Of a DNA stretch of 51,456 nucleotides, positions 1 to 8,697 are shown piece after piece. The stretch covers positions 114,540-165,995 of the forward strand of contig DHEF01000054.1 of the NCBI GenBank assembly GCA_002399735.1, given 5' to 3'. The position numbers and the translations under genes are program-made. The notes below the pieces were generated by a model. It did not search any database and was not told the origin of the DNA. It was given only the letters and a program-made list of their open reading frames with translations. The first letter of the stretch is position 1; each line of letters opens with the position of its first letter. The DNA comes from Chitinophagaceae bacterium UBA4857 (GTDB taxonomy: Bacteria > Bacteroidota > Bacteroidia > Chitinophagales > Chitinophagaceae).

Positions 1-75
1 TTATTTCCAGTGGAAATGAATTAAAGACTCACTCTTGTACTGTAGTAATTCTATTGGGCATTGTGCAAGCTACTG
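1..75 (-). repeat. Partial copy of the dispersed intergenic repeat, with a palindrome
   Basis: Bases 3-17 are a palindrome (ATTTCC-AGT-GGAAAT). Its reverse complement, with most of the adjoining bases, recurs at 42290-42316. It is followed by pieces of the window-wide repeat in reverse orientation (ACTCTTGTACTG near 31-42 and the CAATAGAATTAC module near 44-58). No gene is visible in bases 1-111. Confidence 0.6.
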
Positions 76-111
76 TGTTTTTGCAGTAACCCCTATTGCC
101 AAATTTTCAAA

Positions 112-1218
112 TTAGTAATCAACCGTTACTTCCATAAAAATTAAACACTTGTTATCCATTTCGGGGTTAGGCGTTTGTCTTACCAGTTTTACTTTCGCTT
201 TTTTAGAGCCCAGTAATCCTTTTTTCTTTTTCTGTAACTTAGCTACCAGGTCTTTAAACGTCGACCATTCACCATCAACTTTTATCTGTGTATCACCACC
301 TTTACATAAATAATTATCAAAATCACCTGCACCTAATTTTTTATCTACTACTTCGTTTAACAAACGCTGCATTTCCTGGTCAGGTACACGTGCAAATTTT
401 TTAGCCGGCGGTGTTGTCACCAGTGGTTTTACAGGGCCTGTATTATCAACCGGTTTGGGATCTTCCGGTTTTGTACTGTAATCTTTAGGCGGTGGTGTGT
501 AAATTGGCGGTAAGGGCTCCAGTTTGGTTATCGTTTTTTCAGGTACTGTTGCAGTCGTTCCCGGCGGACTAACCACAATAGTTTTTTTCCAAATTTTACT
601 GCTGTCTTTATCTAACAATAATACCAATGTTACCGTGCCCGTGTTGGATGCGGTATAGTTAATAGTATTAGTTGTTTTTTTACCAAAAGCTACGTCACCT
701 TCAATATACCACTCATAACTACTTGCTTGCTCAGCAGTAGTAAAGCTTGAGGCTAAACCGGCACTTACGGCATCCGGCCCAATAATAGCCGATTCTGCCA
801 CTGCTTTATTACTAATTTCGGCCGATTTAAGGTCTTTCACCATTACCATAAATGTTTCCTTACACTTATTGTTAACTACCACATTTACAAAATATCGTCC
901 TGCCAACAGGTAACGATGTTGTACTTTATCGCCTGTAACTTTTTTACTGCCGTCACCAAAATCCCACTCAATTTTTTGCGAGTGCGACATGCTAGCCTGA
1001 AACTGTACTTTTTCGTTTATATTAAATGTATTGTTTTGCGCTGTTTTTATTTCACCGGTAGTATTAATCGTAATAGGCGAACAGGTAACATGTGTTGCCA
1101 GTTTGAAACCAAATAGTACAAGAGCAATAAACAAGGTGACTAAAAAGCTTATCACTACTTTATAGTCTAACCCCAGCCATTGTCTGCTATATATGGAATA
1201 AGGATTTTTCATCTGCAC
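112..1218 (-). CDS. tssP: T6SS-iii PKD-domain envelope protein (TssP-like)
   Basis: The 368-residue protein has one N-terminal membrane segment (about residues 20-40: VVISFLVTLFIALVLFG). A PKD-type beta domain follows, with the diagnostic WDFGDG at about residues 85-90. After that come a second beta-rich region, a Pro-rich linker (about 235-275) and a Cys-containing C-terminal domain. This is an inner-membrane-anchored protein with a periplasmic body. It is the last gene of the leftward tss arm, 23 bases after tssO. T6SS-iii lacks TssJ, TssL and TssM and instead carries TssN-TssR. I assign TssP from the PKD domain and its position; the exact letter (P versus another subtype-iii protein) is from memory and less certain than membership in the system. 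Confidence 0.62.
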   Translation of the reverse strand: MQMKNPYSIYSRQWLGLDYKVVISFLVTLFIALVLFGFKLATHVTCSPITINTTGEIKTAQNNTFNINEKVQFQASMSHSQKIEWDFGDGSKKVTGDKVQHRYLLAGRYFVNVVVNNKCKETFMVMVKDLKSAEISNKAVAESAIIGPDAVSAGLASSFTTAEQASSYEWYIEGDVAFGKKTTNTINYTASNTGTVTLVLLLDKDSSKIWKKTIVVSPPGTTATVPEKTITKLEPLPPIYTPPPKDYSTKPEDPKPVDNTGPVKPLVTTPPAKKFARVPDQEMQRLLNEVVDKKLGAGDFDNYLCKGGDTQIKVDGEWSTFKDLVAKLQKKKKGLLGSKKAKVKLVRQTPNPEMDNKCLIFMEVTVDY

Positions 1219-1241
1219 ATTTTTTATTTACACTGCACTGT

Positions 1242-1772
1242 TTAACGTTGCTGTAACTGGGTATTAAGAATAAGTATTTGCTGACGCATTTCGGAGTTTT
1301 GTTTTTCGTACTCGCCTTTCAGTTTTTCTAAACTAATTTTTTCCTGCTCGCAAACGGTTAACAATTGGTTTTTATCTTCTGAACGTATTGTTTTTTTATC
1401 GTTTTTAATATCAGTTAAGGTTTGTAATATTTGCTGATACAAGGCTTTATTGGCTGTAGTATCTTTCGCCAACATGGCATCCATCTCCTGTATCTTTTGT
1501 GCTATCTGCCCTTCTACCAAATCTATTCTTGCGCCGGAACTATTAACTGTATCTAATAATGACTTTGTTTGTGCCAGTAAAGATGAAAACCTATTGCCGA
1601 AATCTTTTTCACCTTGCAACACTTCTATCTGCGACTGTAACTGTTTGTTTTGTTTAAACGGTACTTGCAAACCAAAGAAAACAGCCAGTACTATTAATAC
1701 AGTTGTTATTATGTAAAAAATAATGAAACGTCCAAACGCTTTATTTCTTTCTGGTGAATTTTGCGGTTTCAT
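1242..1772 (-). CDS. tssO: T6SS-iii transmembrane coiled-coil protein TssO
   Basis: From the start at 1772 (MKPQNSPERNKAFGRF) the protein has 176 residues. There is a single N-terminal membrane helix (about 14-36) and then a long Gln/Lys/Glu-rich stretch predicted to be coiled coil up to the C-terminus. An in-frame ATG at 1838 would add 22 residues without family character and would run into the repeat at 1821-1880, so the inner start is preferred. TssO is one of the proteins specific to Bacteroidota T6SS-iii and is thought to contribute to the envelope complex that replaces TssJLM. It lies between tssK (108 bases upstream) and tssP (23 bases downstream). Confidence 0.72.
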   Translation of the reverse strand: MKPQNSPERNKAFGRFIIFYIITTVLIVLAVFFGLQVPFKQNKQLQSQIEVLQGEKDFGNRFSSLLAQTKSLLDTVNSSGARIDLVEGQIAQKIQEMDAMLAKDTTANKALYQQILQTLTDIKNDKKTIRSEDKNQLLTVCEQEKISLEKLKGEYEKQNSEMRQQILILNTQLQQR

Positions 1773-1820
1773 GTTTTTATAATTCGTTATTGTTTTATTA
1801 ACTGTGTTACGATTGCTGAA

Positions 1821-1880
1821 TAGCGATATGCAGTACAAGAGTGCGACGCAAGGGACGAACCATCAGGGGACTACAGCCGG
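1821..1880 (+). repeat. Dispersed intergenic repeat R1, copy inside the tss operon
   Basis: This copy holds GCGATATGCAGTACAAGAG followed by GTGCGACGCAAGGGACGA, the core shared with copies near 8630, 14800, 18850, 33460, 42345 and 49735. It fills the tssK-tssO gap and abuts the tssK stop codon. It is transcribed antisense to its own consensus direction. Confidence 0.8.
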
Positions 1881-3026
1881 TTACCCAAAAAATCTTCGCT
1901 TTGTTTTTGCTTGCGCCTCCGATTGTGTTGGCGTAAACTCTTCTTTTACAAATATGCCCGATTCTTTACGTTTGCCAATAAACTCCAGTCCGCTTAATGT
2001 TTCAAACAAACGGGAAATAACTTTTGCAAAACGTATTACCGGTCCAATACCTTCGTTAATATTATTGTGGTTGTAGGGTAAATTGGCAATGGTTGATAAT
2101 AAGTTTTCCAACTCGCCCTGGTTTAGTTCGCACCATTCGCTCAGGTAATTCATTAACTCATCTTTACCCGAACCAATACGCAAATCGATGGTATTTTTCA
2201 TTAAGCGAGCCAGTGCTGATATTTGTGCAAACAATGCAACCGGCGGCTCATAAGCCACGGTACGCCTCATTTGCGTAAGCGACTGGCTTAAAGAAATAAT
2301 GATACGGTCACATAAAAACAAAGCCAGTTCGGATAAATCGTTTTGCTGACTTTTCTTAAATATTTTTTGTACTATAACCGAGCAACGAGATTCGAGTGTT
2401 GCTAAAAACTGCTCCAACTCGGCATGTAACTGCAGTAAATCGGAATGCGATGCCGTGGTTAAACATGGCGGAATATATTCTTCATCAATTTGTATAATAC
2501 CTGCATCAACCGTTAACCTACCAATAGTTAAAACATATGGATTGGTTACATATTGGCGGTAATTATTTTCATCAATACATTCTATAGTATATCCGGCCTC
2601 GGTAAAAGGATAACGTGGTGGCGCTTCGTTTACATCGGGCTCGCCTGCCGGCGTACGATTAAACGGATTTGTTACCAATACTACATACATCACTGCTTTA
2701 CCGGCTGTGTTTGCAACGGGCAATGTAGCTTGTACTATACCGCCGTGTGCCTGATTATATAAAGTAGGTATATTAATAATTACCCCCCCGGGAGTAACGG
2801 CTTTACAAGCCAGCACTTTTACGGTAACAGCATTTTGGTTATCGGCTGCAATGTTTACATTGTACGAGGCTGCATTGGTTACTCCATATTTTACCGGCGA
2901 TAAGCCGGTGGCTAATGCAGTTTGTAGCGCATACTGGGCAGCATGTTGTTGAGCAATGAAATGGTCTTTATTTATCTTCATACCATCTACCCAATTAACC
3001 GGAAGATATGTTTGCCGTTCGTTCAT
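1881..3026 (-). CDS. tssK: T6SS baseplate subunit TssK (subtype iii)
   Basis: The product has about 381 residues from the start at 3026 (MNERQTYLPVNWVDGMKI); an ATG three codons upstream is possible. The N-terminal pattern, Trp-x-Asp-Gly-Met-Lys-Ile followed by a region like HFIAQQ, matches the N-terminal shell domain of TssK. A helical middle (about 220-320) and a small C-terminal domain follow. TssK trimers join the sheath baseplate (TssE, TssF, TssG, VgrG) to the membrane complex. In this subtype the membrane partner is expected to be TssN or another subtype-iii protein rather than TssL/TssM. It lies 38 bases after tssN. Confidence 0.85.
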   Translation of the reverse strand: MNERQTYLPVNWVDGMKINKDHFIAQQHAAQYALQTALATGLSPVKYGVTNAASYNVNIAADNQNAVTVKVLACKAVTPGGVIINIPTLYNQAHGGIVQATLPVANTAGKAVMYVVLVTNPFNRTPAGEPDVNEAPPRYPFTEAGYTIECIDENNYRQYVTNPYVLTIGRLTVDAGIIQIDEEYIPPCLTTASHSDLLQLHAELEQFLATLESRCSVIVQKIFKKSQQNDLSELALFLCDRIIISLSQSLTQMRRTVAYEPPVALFAQISALARLMKNTIDLRIGSGKDELMNYLSEWCELNQGELENLLSTIANLPYNHNNINEGIGPVIRFAKVISRLFETLSGLEFIGKRKESGIFVKEEFTPTQSEAQAKTKRRFFG

Positions 3027-3064
3027 ATTGAGCAATAAATAAGGTTAAGATTCTGGTTTATTTT

Positions 3065-3922
3065 TTATACAGATCCGCGTTCGCAAATAATAACCGTGTT
3101 TTCTTTTATCTTGTTTTCACGCACAGTTTTTTCAGGGTTTAATACATTGGAAAAAGTGTACCACTTGGGCTTGGCTCTGAAAAACCAGTTATAAGCCAGG
3201 CGGTCTTTATTCAGATAATCAATCTGTGTTTCGCTTTGAACTTCGTTGTAATCATTAATAAAGTGATAAAACAAATCGCCTAAGATCATGTCGGCCGGAG
3301 CTTTTGCCCTGAAGTAAGTGCGGTTACCATCACTTGCTTTTTTGGCAATTTCAAAACCAATTACTAACAACTCTTCATTCTCTTTTTCATCGGGTAATTC
3401 AATAGGTGCTAAAGGATATTCCCAGGTAATGTACACCGGTTTTGGAATAGTAAAAGCTGCAATAAATGTATGGTACACTAATATGGGAACAAAGAAAAAT
3501 AGTGTACTTAGTAATATAGGATAAAACAAAAAGCTTTGGTCTTTAAAAAAATATTGCAACGCCGCAAAGGCAGCTATGCTAAAGCAAATTACCGACAGGC
3601 CATACAGTAACTCAGCCGATAACAATTTGTTTCTGGGCTCCCTTGGGTGACGAAAATATTTTTTATGTGTAATAGCCAAATGAATAATGCCAAATAACAA
3701 ATACAATGATGCCAATAACCAAAACACCACAAACAAATTGTTGGTAGCGTAGGTTACACCAAAAGCAAGTAAAGATGATAAAGATGAGCCTAATACACCA
3801 TACCATAACGGAGCTTTGCCTTTGTTGGCAAAAGTTACCGCATACTGTTTTACTACGGCGAATAAAGCAATAGATCCGGCTAGGAAAGGTGCAAAATATA
3901 ATATGAAGGTTTTAATGGCCAT
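3065..3922 (-). CDS. tssN: T6SS-iii multi-pass membrane protein TssN
   Basis: The protein has 285 residues. About five membrane segments lie in the first 165 residues (for example ILYFAPFLAGSIALFAVV and LFFFVPILVYHTFIAAF). They are followed by a soluble C-terminal domain of about 120 residues. This architecture and its place between tssG and tssK match TssN, a marker protein of the Bacteroidota T6SS. It probably forms the inner-membrane platform that docks the baseplate, the job done by TssL/TssM in other T6SS. It starts 16 bases after tssG, so the two are co-transcribed. Confidence 0.8.
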   Translation of the reverse strand: MAIKTFILYFAPFLAGSIALFAVVKQYAVTFANKGKAPLWYGVLGSSLSSLLAFGVTYATNNLFVVFWLLASLYLLFGIIHLAITHKKYFRHPREPRNKLLSAELLYGLSVICFSIAAFAALQYFFKDQSFLFYPILLSTLFFFVPILVYHTFIAAFTIPKPVYITWEYPLAPIELPDEKENEELLVIGFEIAKKASDGNRTYFRAKAPADMILGDLFYHFINDYNEVQSETQIDYLNKDRLAYNWFFRAKPKWYTFSNVLNPEKTVRENKIKENTVIICERGSV

Positions 3923-3938
3923 TTGAGTTAAACAATAA

Positions 3939-4868
3939 TTATATGGTAAATCCGTAACCCATTATATAATCGTTTTGTGGTTTTACGGTTTGTTTTTCTT
4001 CTTTTTCTAATTCAAAAATGTATGTTACATCGTAAACCAAGGGTATTAGCAAATCGGTAAACCTTTGTAACAATTGCCCCATTGGGTTATGCTGGACAAA
4101 ACTTTCCATTTCGCTGTTGGTTATACCGCTAATAGTAAACTGCCAACACAAGGATGGTTCGCTTACTGTTTGCCCGGTAATGGTATTAATACCCAGTAAA
4201 GCATTGTTACCACATTCAAAAAAGTTTTGCTGCAATCCGGCATGTTGATGTTGCATAATAACTTCTTTTACATCTACTGTTTTATTTAACACCAGCGCCA
4301 ACGTTTTAGCCGTAAGCATCCTGTTGCCTTTAATATGACGGGCAAAAGGTAATACTCTTATTAACATAGTTGCAGGTATTGTGGGCAGACTTTTTTCAAT
4401 ATTCCAAAACGTAAAAAAAGAAGGTGGTACATCACCGGTTAAAGCAGCAAATAACAATCTTCTTTCTTCCAGTTCCTGGGCAACGCCAGCCCTGAACAGC
4501 TCCTGTTGTAATGGTTTAAAAAAAAGTCGGGCCTGCTTTTCTTCATCTTTGTACTGCCGGTGTTCGGTAATCATATCCCGGGTACTGGCAGTACGTGACG
4601 AGCCTTTTGACTGGTGAAATAAACCCTCCGGTAAATTATCATAAATACCGTTGCGGTTCAAATTTATTTTAATGGAAGCATCAGGATCGCCCTCATATTC
4701 GTGCTTTACCAATTCTATATCGTTGCGATAATTTTGCCTAAAGCCACCTTCATAAAAAATATCCAGGGAGTCAAAGTCAATGCCATTTTCCATAATAGCT
4801 GCGCAAAACACCTCGGCATTAAGCAAGGGCAATACATGATGGTTATATGGGCTATCAGAGGTTTTCAT
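3939..4868 (-). CDS. tssG: T6SS baseplate subunit TssG (subtype iii)
   Basis: The protein has 309 residues and is soluble. It contains GIYDNLPEGLFHQ near residues 85-97, a signature I associate with the diverged TssG of Bacteroidota, and a helical segment with paired Glu/Arg. TssG works with TssF in the wedge of the baseplate around the VgrG hub. It is the first gene of the leftward operon. A TAnnTTTG promoter box lies 37 bases upstream (4906-4913, minus strand). Its usual partner tssF is not in the window. An alternative reading as a TssF fragment is unlikely given the length and the intact ends. Confidence 0.72.
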   Translation of the reverse strand: MKTSDSPYNHHVLPLLNAEVFCAAIMENGIDFDSLDIFYEGGFRQNYRNDIELVKHEYEGDPDASIKINLNRNGIYDNLPEGLFHQSKGSSRTASTRDMITEHRQYKDEEKQARLFFKPLQQELFRAGVAQELEERRLLFAALTGDVPPSFFTFWNIEKSLPTIPATMLIRVLPFARHIKGNRMLTAKTLALVLNKTVDVKEVIMQHQHAGLQQNFFECGNNALLGINTITGQTVSEPSLCWQFTISGITNSEMESFVQHNPMGQLLQRFTDLLIPLVYDVTYIFELEKEEKQTVKPQNDYIMGYGFTI

Positions 4869-4905
4869 ACACCATTTACAAAATTCATAGTTTCAGGTAA
4901 GTAGA

Positions 4906-4913
4906 CAAATTTA
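4906..4913 (-). promoter_or_regulatory. Candidate -7 box for the leftward tss operon
   Basis: On the minus strand these bases read TAAATTTG, which fits the Bacteroidota -7 consensus TAnnTTTG. The box lies 37 bases before the tssG start, giving a leader of about 33 nt. No clear -33 TTTG is seen at the usual spacing. Confidence 0.5.
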
Positions 4914-5086
4914 TACAATAATATTACTTAATCTACTGCCGTCCTACCTTATTTACCGGTTTGTGGTAGGCCTGCATAAAACCGCTACTAATAATAATTC
5001 AAATTTATCGTAAAAATACTGTTAGGTTGCTATTGTAACTTTATTAACTTTAGCTAACCATTTTAAATAACCTCAAAACTTAAACT
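4914..5086. promoter_or_regulatory. Divergent control region between tssG and hcp
   Basis: This stretch separates the two arms of the T6SS locus. It holds an inverted repeat CCTACC...GGTAGG (4943-4948 and 4965-4970), which could be an operator. Two overlapping hcp-ward boxes close to TAnnTTTG (TAACTTTA at 5036 and 5045) follow. Which of them is used cannot be decided by eye. Confidence 0.4.
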
Positions 5087-5482
5087 ATGAGTTTCAAAAT
5101 CAAAATCGACGTTGGTGGAAAAGTTTATGAAAAAGTAATTGCCTGTGAATACACGCTTACTCGTCAAACTGATGTTACCGGCAGACCATCAACAGATGTT
5201 CGTGGTGGCAAAATTTCTGCTACTGTAAGTGTTGACAAAGGCGAAACCGAATTATTTGAATGGATTTCCGACCCTCATGCAACTAAAGAAGGCAGCATTG
5301 TATTTATTAAACGTGACAGCGATGCTACTTTAAAAGAATTGAAATTTAAAGATGCGCACATGGTGGGCTATCAGGAGTCTTTCAACGCCAATGACGACAA
5401 TCCGCTACGTATTACGTTTGAACTTTCTGCCAACGAAATATCGTTAGGTAATGGCGAGCATAAAAATAACTGGCATAAATAA
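5087..5482 (+). CDS. hcp: T6SS tube protein Hcp (TssD)
   Basis: The 131-residue protein shows the Bacteroidota Hcp pattern. A short beta-strand start (MSFKIKIDVGGK) is followed by TLTRQTDVTGRP with the conserved D-x-x-GRP, then FEWISDP, a FKDAHMVGYQ strand and a final ITFELSANEIS strand. Hcp forms hexameric rings that stack into the inner tube expelled by sheath contraction; cargo can ride in the lumen or on the spike. The gene stands alone with about 455 bases before vgrG, which suits separate, strong expression. A second divergent Hcp is encoded at 15570. Confidence 0.92.
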   Translation: MSFKIKIDVGGKVYEKVIACEYTLTRQTDVTGRPSTDVRGGKISATVSVDKGETELFEWISDPHATKEGSIVFIKRDSDATLKELKFKDAHMVGYQESFNANDDNPLRITFELSANEISLGNGEHKNNWHK

Positions 5483-5937
5483 TTGGTCGGCTGCATAAAC
5501 GATTGTATTAACCAATAATCTCAAAGATATTTTTTGTAATCCTTAACCCTGCAAATATTATAGTTTGCATACCTTTTAATGTTCGGTTTGTTTCCGGCAT
5601 CATCTTTCACTTGTTACTATATAAACCGGGTTAAGTATAATGGTTACTTGTTGTGGTTATTTAACACTGCTAATTACAGGTTATACCCACATATTATTAT
5701 CTGCAATCTACCCGGTCGTATTTTATTGGTTAATATAATTTTAATAACAGGAGGTGGTTTATGCTGTACTGCAATGCCGGTGTAGTTTTATTAATAAATC
5801 TAATTTATCAATAAAATTATAACTACAACCCTATCAACACATACGGGAATGTTTAACCGCCTAACCTGCAATAGTTTTATGTGTTTTACTATACACACCT
5901 AACTGCTGCAGGTAATTCAATTTATAATAGGTAGCTC
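5483..5937 (+). other. 455-base gap between hcp and vgrG
   Basis: No convincing gene is present; a 68-codon open frame at 5579-5785 has no recognisable features. The stretch is AT-rich. It carries a promoter-like TACCTTTT near 5570 preceded by TTTTTG near 5531, which could drive vgrG with a long leader. No strong intrinsic terminator was seen after hcp. Confidence 0.35.
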
Positions 5938-7794
5938 ATGGCAACAAATAATGAAATAACTACTGTCAAAATTCAGGTAAGTGGTACGGATGGTGATATT
6001 AATTTTTCGCACCTCACCATTCATCAGCGATTGGCCGACTTAAACAGTTTTTCCTTAACCTGGCGTATTCCTTCAGAAGAAGCGTCACTATCTGACAAGG
6101 TTAATTTTTACAAAAATAACCTGGGAAAAGAAGTGACCATTAACATTCATGACAGCTTTACTTTCAAAGGTATTATTGAGAATATTAACTGTACTAACCA
6201 GTTTTTGCATAATACTGAATATGCCATTGCCGGCCGTGGTTTAATATTGAAATTGGATGCCGTTAAACAGTGCAAATCTTTCACACAAAAAACGCTTAAA
6301 GATATTTTCTCGGCATTAGCAGGTGACACTCCTTTAAAATTGGAGCCAACTTATACCGAAAAACTATTTTATACTGTACAATACAACCAAACAACATTTG
6401 AGCTGTACACTATGCTGGCAGCCCGTTATGGCGAATGGTTGTACTATACCGGCGAAGAATTGGTACTGGGCAAACCCGATACCAATGCCGTTGAGTTAAA
6501 AATGGCAGAAGGTGCTGTTACAAATTTTGCGTTAACAGCACGTATGCAACAAGCTCCTAAAAAAGTAGCAGGCTTTAATAATTATACAGGAGAATATATT
6601 AGCACTGAAGCGGACGCACCTAAACCCGGAGGTTCCGGTATGATAGATGCCGCTATTGATGCATCCAGCACCTATTTTGGCCAAAATCAGGAACCTACTT
6701 TTTACGAACACTCCATGAAAGTTGAGGTTTTGGAAAAAATAAGTGAGTTGCATCAGCAAGGTGTATGGTCTTCATCCGTATATGTTACCGGCCGTACACG
6801 CAACAACCTGGTAAAAATTGGCGGTACTATTAAACTGGTAGATGAAAATGATAGCGCTACCGAATTTATAGTAACTGAACTCGAAATAAACAGCAACGGC
6901 TACAGCGACTATTCCAATAGTTTTGTGGCTATACCAGCCGAAACAGTTGTACCGCCATATACTAACCCACACCTATATCCCAGAAGTTTTCCGCAACCGG
7001 CAACTGTGGTTGATAATGAAGATGCCGATGGCCTTGCCCGTGTAAAAGTTCGTATGGCTTGGCAAGCCGATGGAGAAACATCCCCATGGATAAGTGTAAT
7101 GGTACCACAGGCAGGCAGCGAAACCGGCTTCAGGTTTTTACCCGAACTGGACAATGAAGTAATGGTTGATTTTATTGGCCAAAACGTCGAAAGACCATTT
7201 GTTGTAGGCGCTTTGTACACCGAAAGAAACCAATCCAGTATTGCTCATGGCAGTAACAACCAAAAACTAATAGGTACACGCAGTGGCTGTCGTATTGTTT
7301 TTGATGATGATGCCGGAAGTATTAAGTTAACCGACAAAGCAGGTTCATATATTCTTCTAGATGGTTCAGGAAATATTCAAATGGAAGCTGCAAAAAATCT
7401 TACAGTTACTATGGGCGAAAAAGCAGAAATGCAATTTGGTTCAGATGTTACCATAACAATTGGGAACAATACCAGCACCACTATTGGGGGCAACAATTCA
7501 TTAACCATAGCCAAGGACGATACTACTTCGGTAGGCCAAAACAATACCATAACTATTGGAGCAAATCACGATTTAACAGTTGGCAGCAACGGATCTGAAA
7601 CCTTTGGAGGCGGGTTAAACATAGTAAGTGCATCAGGTACAAAATTAACAGATGGTGCAAGTGTAGAAATAAAAACAGGAGGCTCTGCCAAAATAGAAGC
7701 AGGCGCTTCGGTAGACGTTATAGGCGGTGGTACAGCCAGCTTACAAGCCGGTGGTAAAGCGGTCATTCAAGGTGGAATGGTAATGATAAATTAA
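5938..7794 (+). CDS. vgrG: T6SS spike protein VgrG (TssI)
   Basis: The protein has 618 residues. The N-terminal part (about 1-345) resembles the gp27-like hub. It is followed by the gp5-type OB fold (about 350-430: LARVKVRMAWQ, WISVMVPQAG, FLPELDNEVMVDFI, RPFVVGALY). The needle (about 440-618) is built of short beta-helix repeats of the form TITIGNN / TTIGGNN / TSVGQNN. No extra catalytic domain is fused at the C-terminus, so cargo must bind non-covalently or through the PAAR protein. It heads a compact run: the DUF4123-like gene begins 5 bases later. VgrG trimers cap the Hcp tube and pierce the target cell. Confidence 0.93.
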   Translation: MATNNEITTVKIQVSGTDGDINFSHLTIHQRLADLNSFSLTWRIPSEEASLSDKVNFYKNNLGKEVTINIHDSFTFKGIIENINCTNQFLHNTEYAIAGRGLILKLDAVKQCKSFTQKTLKDIFSALAGDTPLKLEPTYTEKLFYTVQYNQTTFELYTMLAARYGEWLYYTGEELVLGKPDTNAVELKMAEGAVTNFALTARMQQAPKKVAGFNNYTGEYISTEADAPKPGGSGMIDAAIDASSTYFGQNQEPTFYEHSMKVEVLEKISELHQQGVWSSSVYVTGRTRNNLVKIGGTIKLVDENDSATEFIVTELEINSNGYSDYSNSFVAIPAETVVPPYTNPHLYPRSFPQPATVVDNEDADGLARVKVRMAWQADGETSPWISVMVPQAGSETGFRFLPELDNEVMVDFIGQNVERPFVVGALYTERNQSSIAHGSNNQKLIGTRSGCRIVFDDDAGSIKLTDKAGSYILLDGSGNIQMEAAKNLTVTMGEKAEMQFGSDVTITIGNNTSTTIGGNNSLTIAKDDTTSVGQNNTITIGANHDLTVGSNGSETFGGGLNIVSASGTKLTDGASVEIKTGGSAKIEAGASVDVIGGGTASLQAGGKAVIQGGMVMIN

Positions 7795-7799
7795 AAAGT

Positions 7800-8399
7800 A
7801 TGAAGTATCTGTGTTTAGATATGGCCATTAATACAGCTTATCCCATAATTCCTTTACAAAAAGAATTTACGGAAAACGAATGCCTGTTTAAAGAAACAGA
7901 TGACGATTTTATTTGGGATGCAGCACCTTGGCTTTTTAATCTAAACCAAAAAGATTTTTACACTTTCATAACTGACCCCTTAATTACTTTTCATCATAAT
8001 CTTATAATTGAGTCATCCGAAAATATAACCTTCTTACGCCAACACCTGCAACAGTTTTTATATGTTCAGGACAATGGTCAAACATACTATTATCGCTTTT
8101 GGGACGCTCGGGTTTTATTAAAAGAACTCCCAACGTACACCGAAGAAAAACTAAACCAGTTTTTCAACAATTATATTCAAGCCGTTTATTTGGAAGATGG
8201 TAACAAAGACCAATTATTAAAACTGTCGCTTAATAAACGTCAGTTATTAAACATAGAAAAGATTGGTCGTTCAAATTTGTTTGCCCCTGTTGCTGAGATA
8301 GCAGATCAGATAAATGAACAACAAACGCAAAAAACAAATTACCCCAACGTACAACAACCCAATGCACCGGTAAAAAAAAGACGGTTCTGGGCCGATTAG
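7800..8399 (+). CDS. DUF4123-type T6SS effector-loading adaptor
   Basis: The 199-residue soluble protein carries features of DUF4123 adaptors (Tap/TEC). WDAAPWLFNL lies at about residues 40-49. A segment HLQQFLYVQDNGQTYYYRFW follows, and then D-A-R-V-L. These correspond to the family patterns of an acidic/aromatic N-terminal lobe and the RFxDxRVL motif. Such adaptors bind a specific effector and load it onto VgrG. Its place 5 bases after vgrG and before the PAAR gene supports that role. The C-terminal 40 residues are a Gln/Asn/Pro-rich, basic tail. The family call rests on motif recall, not on a search. Confidence 0.65.
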   Translation: MKYLCLDMAINTAYPIIPLQKEFTENECLFKETDDDFIWDAAPWLFNLNQKDFYTFITDPLITFHHNLIIESSENITFLRQHLQQFLYVQDNGQTYYYRFWDARVLLKELPTYTEEKLNQFFNNYIQAVYLEDGNKDQLLKLSLNKRQLLNIEKIGRSNLFAPVAEIADQINEQQTQKTNYPNVQQPNAPVKKRRFWAD

Positions 8400-8586
8400 T
8401 TGTGGTATAAATATTTATAAAAAAGCTATTGTAAAAATACAAGTGTATGGGTGCTCTTTTGGGTCGGGCTATACGCTGCAAGTCCTCGCCACTCGTACCT
8501 CGTGGCTCTGGGCTTTCCGCTACTATCCCTCACCCGCTTACACCAGTTGCTAATTAATAATTAGTAATTAAGAATTAAAAATAATA

Positions 8587-8681
8587 GGCGGAGTACTGCA
8601 CAATGCACAATAGCATTACCAAACGTAAAAGAGTGCGACGCAACCAAAAGCCCAATCAATGGGTGAACGCTGATAACATAA
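8587..8681 (+). repeat. Dispersed repeat, composite copy before the PAAR gene
   Basis: The copy begins with CGGAGTACTGCACAATGC, passes through CAATAGCATTACC, then GAGTGCGACGCAA, and ends with GCTGATAACATAA, 17 bases before the PAAR start codon. It shows that the two repeat modules seen separately elsewhere are parts of one longer unit. The core here diverges after GACGCAA. Confidence 0.7.
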
Positions 8682-8697
8682 ATAAAAACTATTAAAA

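Noticed and set aside
5579..5785. A 68-codon open frame between hcp and vgrG
   Set aside because: It shows no motif, signal peptide or coding-like pattern, and it lies in AT-rich sequence that probably holds the vgrG promoter.
8230..8481. Minus-strand frame overlapping the end of the DUF4123-type gene
   Set aside because: It is a shadow of the real gene and the adjoining intergenic bases, with no supporting features.
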